A stretch of 7,258 nt of DNA, from contig DBKQ01000072.1 of NCBI GenBank assembly GCA_002298545.1, positions 1 through 7,258 on the forward strand, given 5' to 3'. A program made the translations under genes and the position numbers. Position 1 is the first letter of the stretch. Each line of letters opens with the position of its first letter. The notes under the pieces are model-generated. The model did not search any database. It had not been told where the DNA came from and saw nothing but the letters and a program-made list of their open reading frames with translations. Shown one piece after another: positions 5,902 to 7,258 of this stretch. The DNA is from Prevotella sp. UBA746 (lineage in GTDB: Bacteria > Bacteroidota > Bacteroidia > Bacteroidales > Bacteroidaceae).

Positions 5902-6633
5902 ATGAATATGATATGTAATTTTGCTGTTGCCGTGGCGGCGGTTCTCTCTTGCGGAACAGGAGTGACAAGTGCAAACACGGGAGTTGAAGCTCCGGTAATG
6001 AATGCTTTCGGAGTGAAGAGTGCAAGTCGAGAGGTGAATGTTAAGTATTTCTCACGCATAGAGATAAAAGGTTCCACGGATGTAGTGTTCCGGCAGACCC
6101 GTGGCGGACGGCCACAGGTGAAGATTGTGGGGAAACGCGAGGACGTGGAGCGCGTTAAAGTATCGTCAGACGGAAAGACCCTGTATGTGTCAGAGGCTTC
6201 AGGTCATGGCGGATGGCATTTCTTCAGTGGCGGCGACGAGGTGAAGGTGTATGTCAGTGCGCCCGACTTGACGGCGGTGAGCATTACCGGAAGTGCCGAC
6301 TTTGACGCTGATGGCAAGGTGGACACCGACAATCTGTATGTCGTTGTGAAGGGAAGTGGCGACGTGGAGATGAGAAATGTGATTTGCGACAATGCTTCCG
6401 TGCAGGTCTTTGGCAGCGGCGACGTGGAAATTAAGAATCTCGTGGCACAGCGCAGGGCTGACATCAGCGTGAAGGGTAGCGGCGATGTGAAGATTGGATT
6501 CACACGAAGCGGTCATGTGTCATGTGCCGTTTACGGCAGTGGCGACGTGGAACTGAAAGGGCGAGTGAAGAGCTTGAAGAAGCTCGTAAAAGGCAGCGGC
6601 GACATTGATACGGATAAATTAAAGAGGTGGTAA
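5902..6633 (+). CDS. Secreted head-GIN domain (DUF2807) protein
   Basis: This 243-residue protein matches the putative auto-transporter adhesin head GIN domain family, common in Bacteroidetes and of unproven function. Residues 4-24 are hydrophobic and end in TSA before Asn25, a plausible signal peptide. Cys17 (VLSC) could make it a lipoprotein, but the lipobox is poor and there is no Lys or Arg before the hydrophobic stretch. The start is fixed by an in-frame TAA at 5893-5895, with only Met3 as an alternative. The mature part is beta-rich and carries a repeated turn: GSTD at 57, GSAD at 130, then GSGD at 151, 171, 192, 212 and 231. The last five are 19-21 residues apart, as expected for stacked rungs of a right-handed beta-helix. 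It should act outside the cytoplasm, in the periplasm or at the outer membrane. Nothing links it to the restriction genes, and it has its own promoter. Confidence 0.88.
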   Translation: MNMICNFAVAVAAVLSCGTGVTSANTGVEAPVMNAFGVKSASREVNVKYFSRIEIKGSTDVVFRQTRGGRPQVKIVGKREDVERVKVSSDGKTLYVSEASGHGGWHFFSGGDEVKVYVSAPDLTAVSITGSADFDADGKVDTDNLYVVVKGSGDVEMRNVICDNASVQVFGSGDVEIKNLVAQRRADISVKGSGDVKIGFTRSGHVSCAVYGSGDVELKGRVKSLKKLVKGSGDIDTDKLKRW

Positions 6634-6679
6634 AGTCAAGAAAAATAGAGTATTATGCACGAAATTCGAAAAAATAAAG

Positions 6680-6687
6680 TAATTTTG
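6680..6687 (+). promoter_or_regulatory. Probable -7 element of the pheS promoter
   Basis: TAATTTTG (6680-6687) fits the Bacteroidetes TAnnTTTG consensus and follows an A-rich stretch, but no TTTG is seen 19-21 nt upstream. Transcription would start near 6694, giving a leader of about 100 nt before pheS. That leader contains a T7 run (6722-6728) behind only a short imperfect stem. Confidence 0.4.
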
Positions 6688-6795
6688 CTCCCGAATTGGC
6701 TATATGTCGTTGGACGATAGATTTTTTTCATTGTTCGAGGCAGTGGCAGATTACTGCATTCTTATATTAAAAAAAGGAAAAATCGAATTTAAGAT

Positions 6796-7258
6796 ATGAT
6801 ACTTGAAAAGATTGAAAGCCTCCTGAATGAGGTGAAGACTATGACAGCATCCAATGCTGAGGAGATTGAGGCTCTGCGCCTGAAGTATCTCAGCAAGAAG
6901 GGTGAGATTAATGCCGTAATGGCTGACTTTAGAACTGTGCCTGCCGAGCAGAAAAAAGAGGTGGGTATGAAGATAAATGAACTGAAGCAGACTGCTCTCG
7001 AGAGGCTGAACGCCCTGCGTGATGCTATTGAAACTAAAGAGGACAGTTCGCAAGGGATGGACTTGACGAGGACTGCTTATCCTATAGAACTCGGCACCCG
7101 TCATCCGCTAACTATCGTGAAGAACGAGATTATCGATATCTTCTCGAGAATGGGATTTACGCTTGCTGACGGACCGGAAGTGGAGGACGACTTGCATGTG
7201 TTTACAAAGATGAACTTTGCTGCCGACCATCCGGCTCGCGACATGCAAGATACGTTCT
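6796..7258 (+). CDS. pheS: Phenylalanyl-tRNA synthetase alpha subunit, 3' end outside window
   Basis: The first 154 residues are present, of about 340 usual for the family. The enzyme, an alpha2-beta2 complex with PheT, charges tRNA-Phe in the cytoplasm. Residues 1-90 are rich in Glu, Lys and Leu and form the N-terminal coiled coil that binds tRNA. The catalytic core begins at residue 100 with GTRHPLT, continues through EIIDIFSRMGF and DGPEVEDD (class II motif 1 region), and reaches MNFAADHPARDMQDTF at the edge, the start of motif 2. ATG 6796 is the first Met and matches the family N-terminus; upstream is A-rich (AAGGA at 6775-6779, 16 nt away). Codon use and GC content look ordinary for a core gene. 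It marks the right flank of the restriction island. Identity is secure. Confidence 0.96.
   Translation, partial: MILEKIESLLNEVKTMTASNAEEIEALRLKYLSKKGEINAVMADFRTVPAEQKKEVGMKINELKQTALERLNALRDAIETKEDSSQGMDLTRTAYPIELGTRHPLTIVKNEIIDIFSRMGFTLADGPEVEDDLHVFTKMNFAADHPARDMQDTF

Noticed and set aside
6700..6728. Terminator or attenuator in the pheS leader
   Set aside because: A T7 run is present, but the stem before it is only about four pairs in either register.

Overview
The window looks like a piece of a Bacteroidales chromosome, most likely Prevotella or a close relative. Three things point there: promoters of the Bacteroidetes type (TTTG, about 20 nt, TAnnTTTG), a head-GIN (DUF2807) surface or periplasmic protein, and start sites that mostly lack a strong Shine-Dalgarno sequence. 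Genus is inferred from style, not from alignment.

Layout, all real genes on the + strand. Positions 1-78 hold nested inverted repeats, perhaps the end of an upstream transcription unit. Positions 135-390 look like a complete small RNA gene: a promoter, a heavily base-paired transcript of about 215 nt and an intrinsic terminator. A 10-bp perfect inverted repeat (418-459) stands just before the first protein gene. Positions 471-2522 encode the modification subunit (Mod, beta-class N6-adenine methyltransferase) and 2789-5698 the restriction subunit (Res, helicase plus PD-(D/E)xK nuclease) of a type III restriction-modification system. The gap between them is occupied by a 171-bp element with 43-bp terminal inverted repeats. 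After res comes a second, unrelated inverted-repeat cluster (5715-5810). An ECF-sigma-like promoter then precedes a secreted head-GIN protein (5902-6633). The window ends inside pheS (6796 onward), an essential housekeeping gene.

Mod and Res work together: Mod reads the target and methylates one strand, while Mod plus Res form the ATP-dependent translocating nuclease that cuts unmodified DNA. All catalytic motifs of both subunits are readable, so the system looks intact. The central part of mod (about 901-1496), which encodes the target recognition domain, is 31% GC by direct count, against 58% immediately downstream. This marks it as a swapped-in specificity cassette. It also carries an A9 tract that could switch the enzyme off by slippage.

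The head-GIN protein and pheS do not appear to belong to the restriction system. The most interesting items are the unassigned structured RNA next to mod, the mosaic specificity domain, and the long inverted repeat that separates mod from res.
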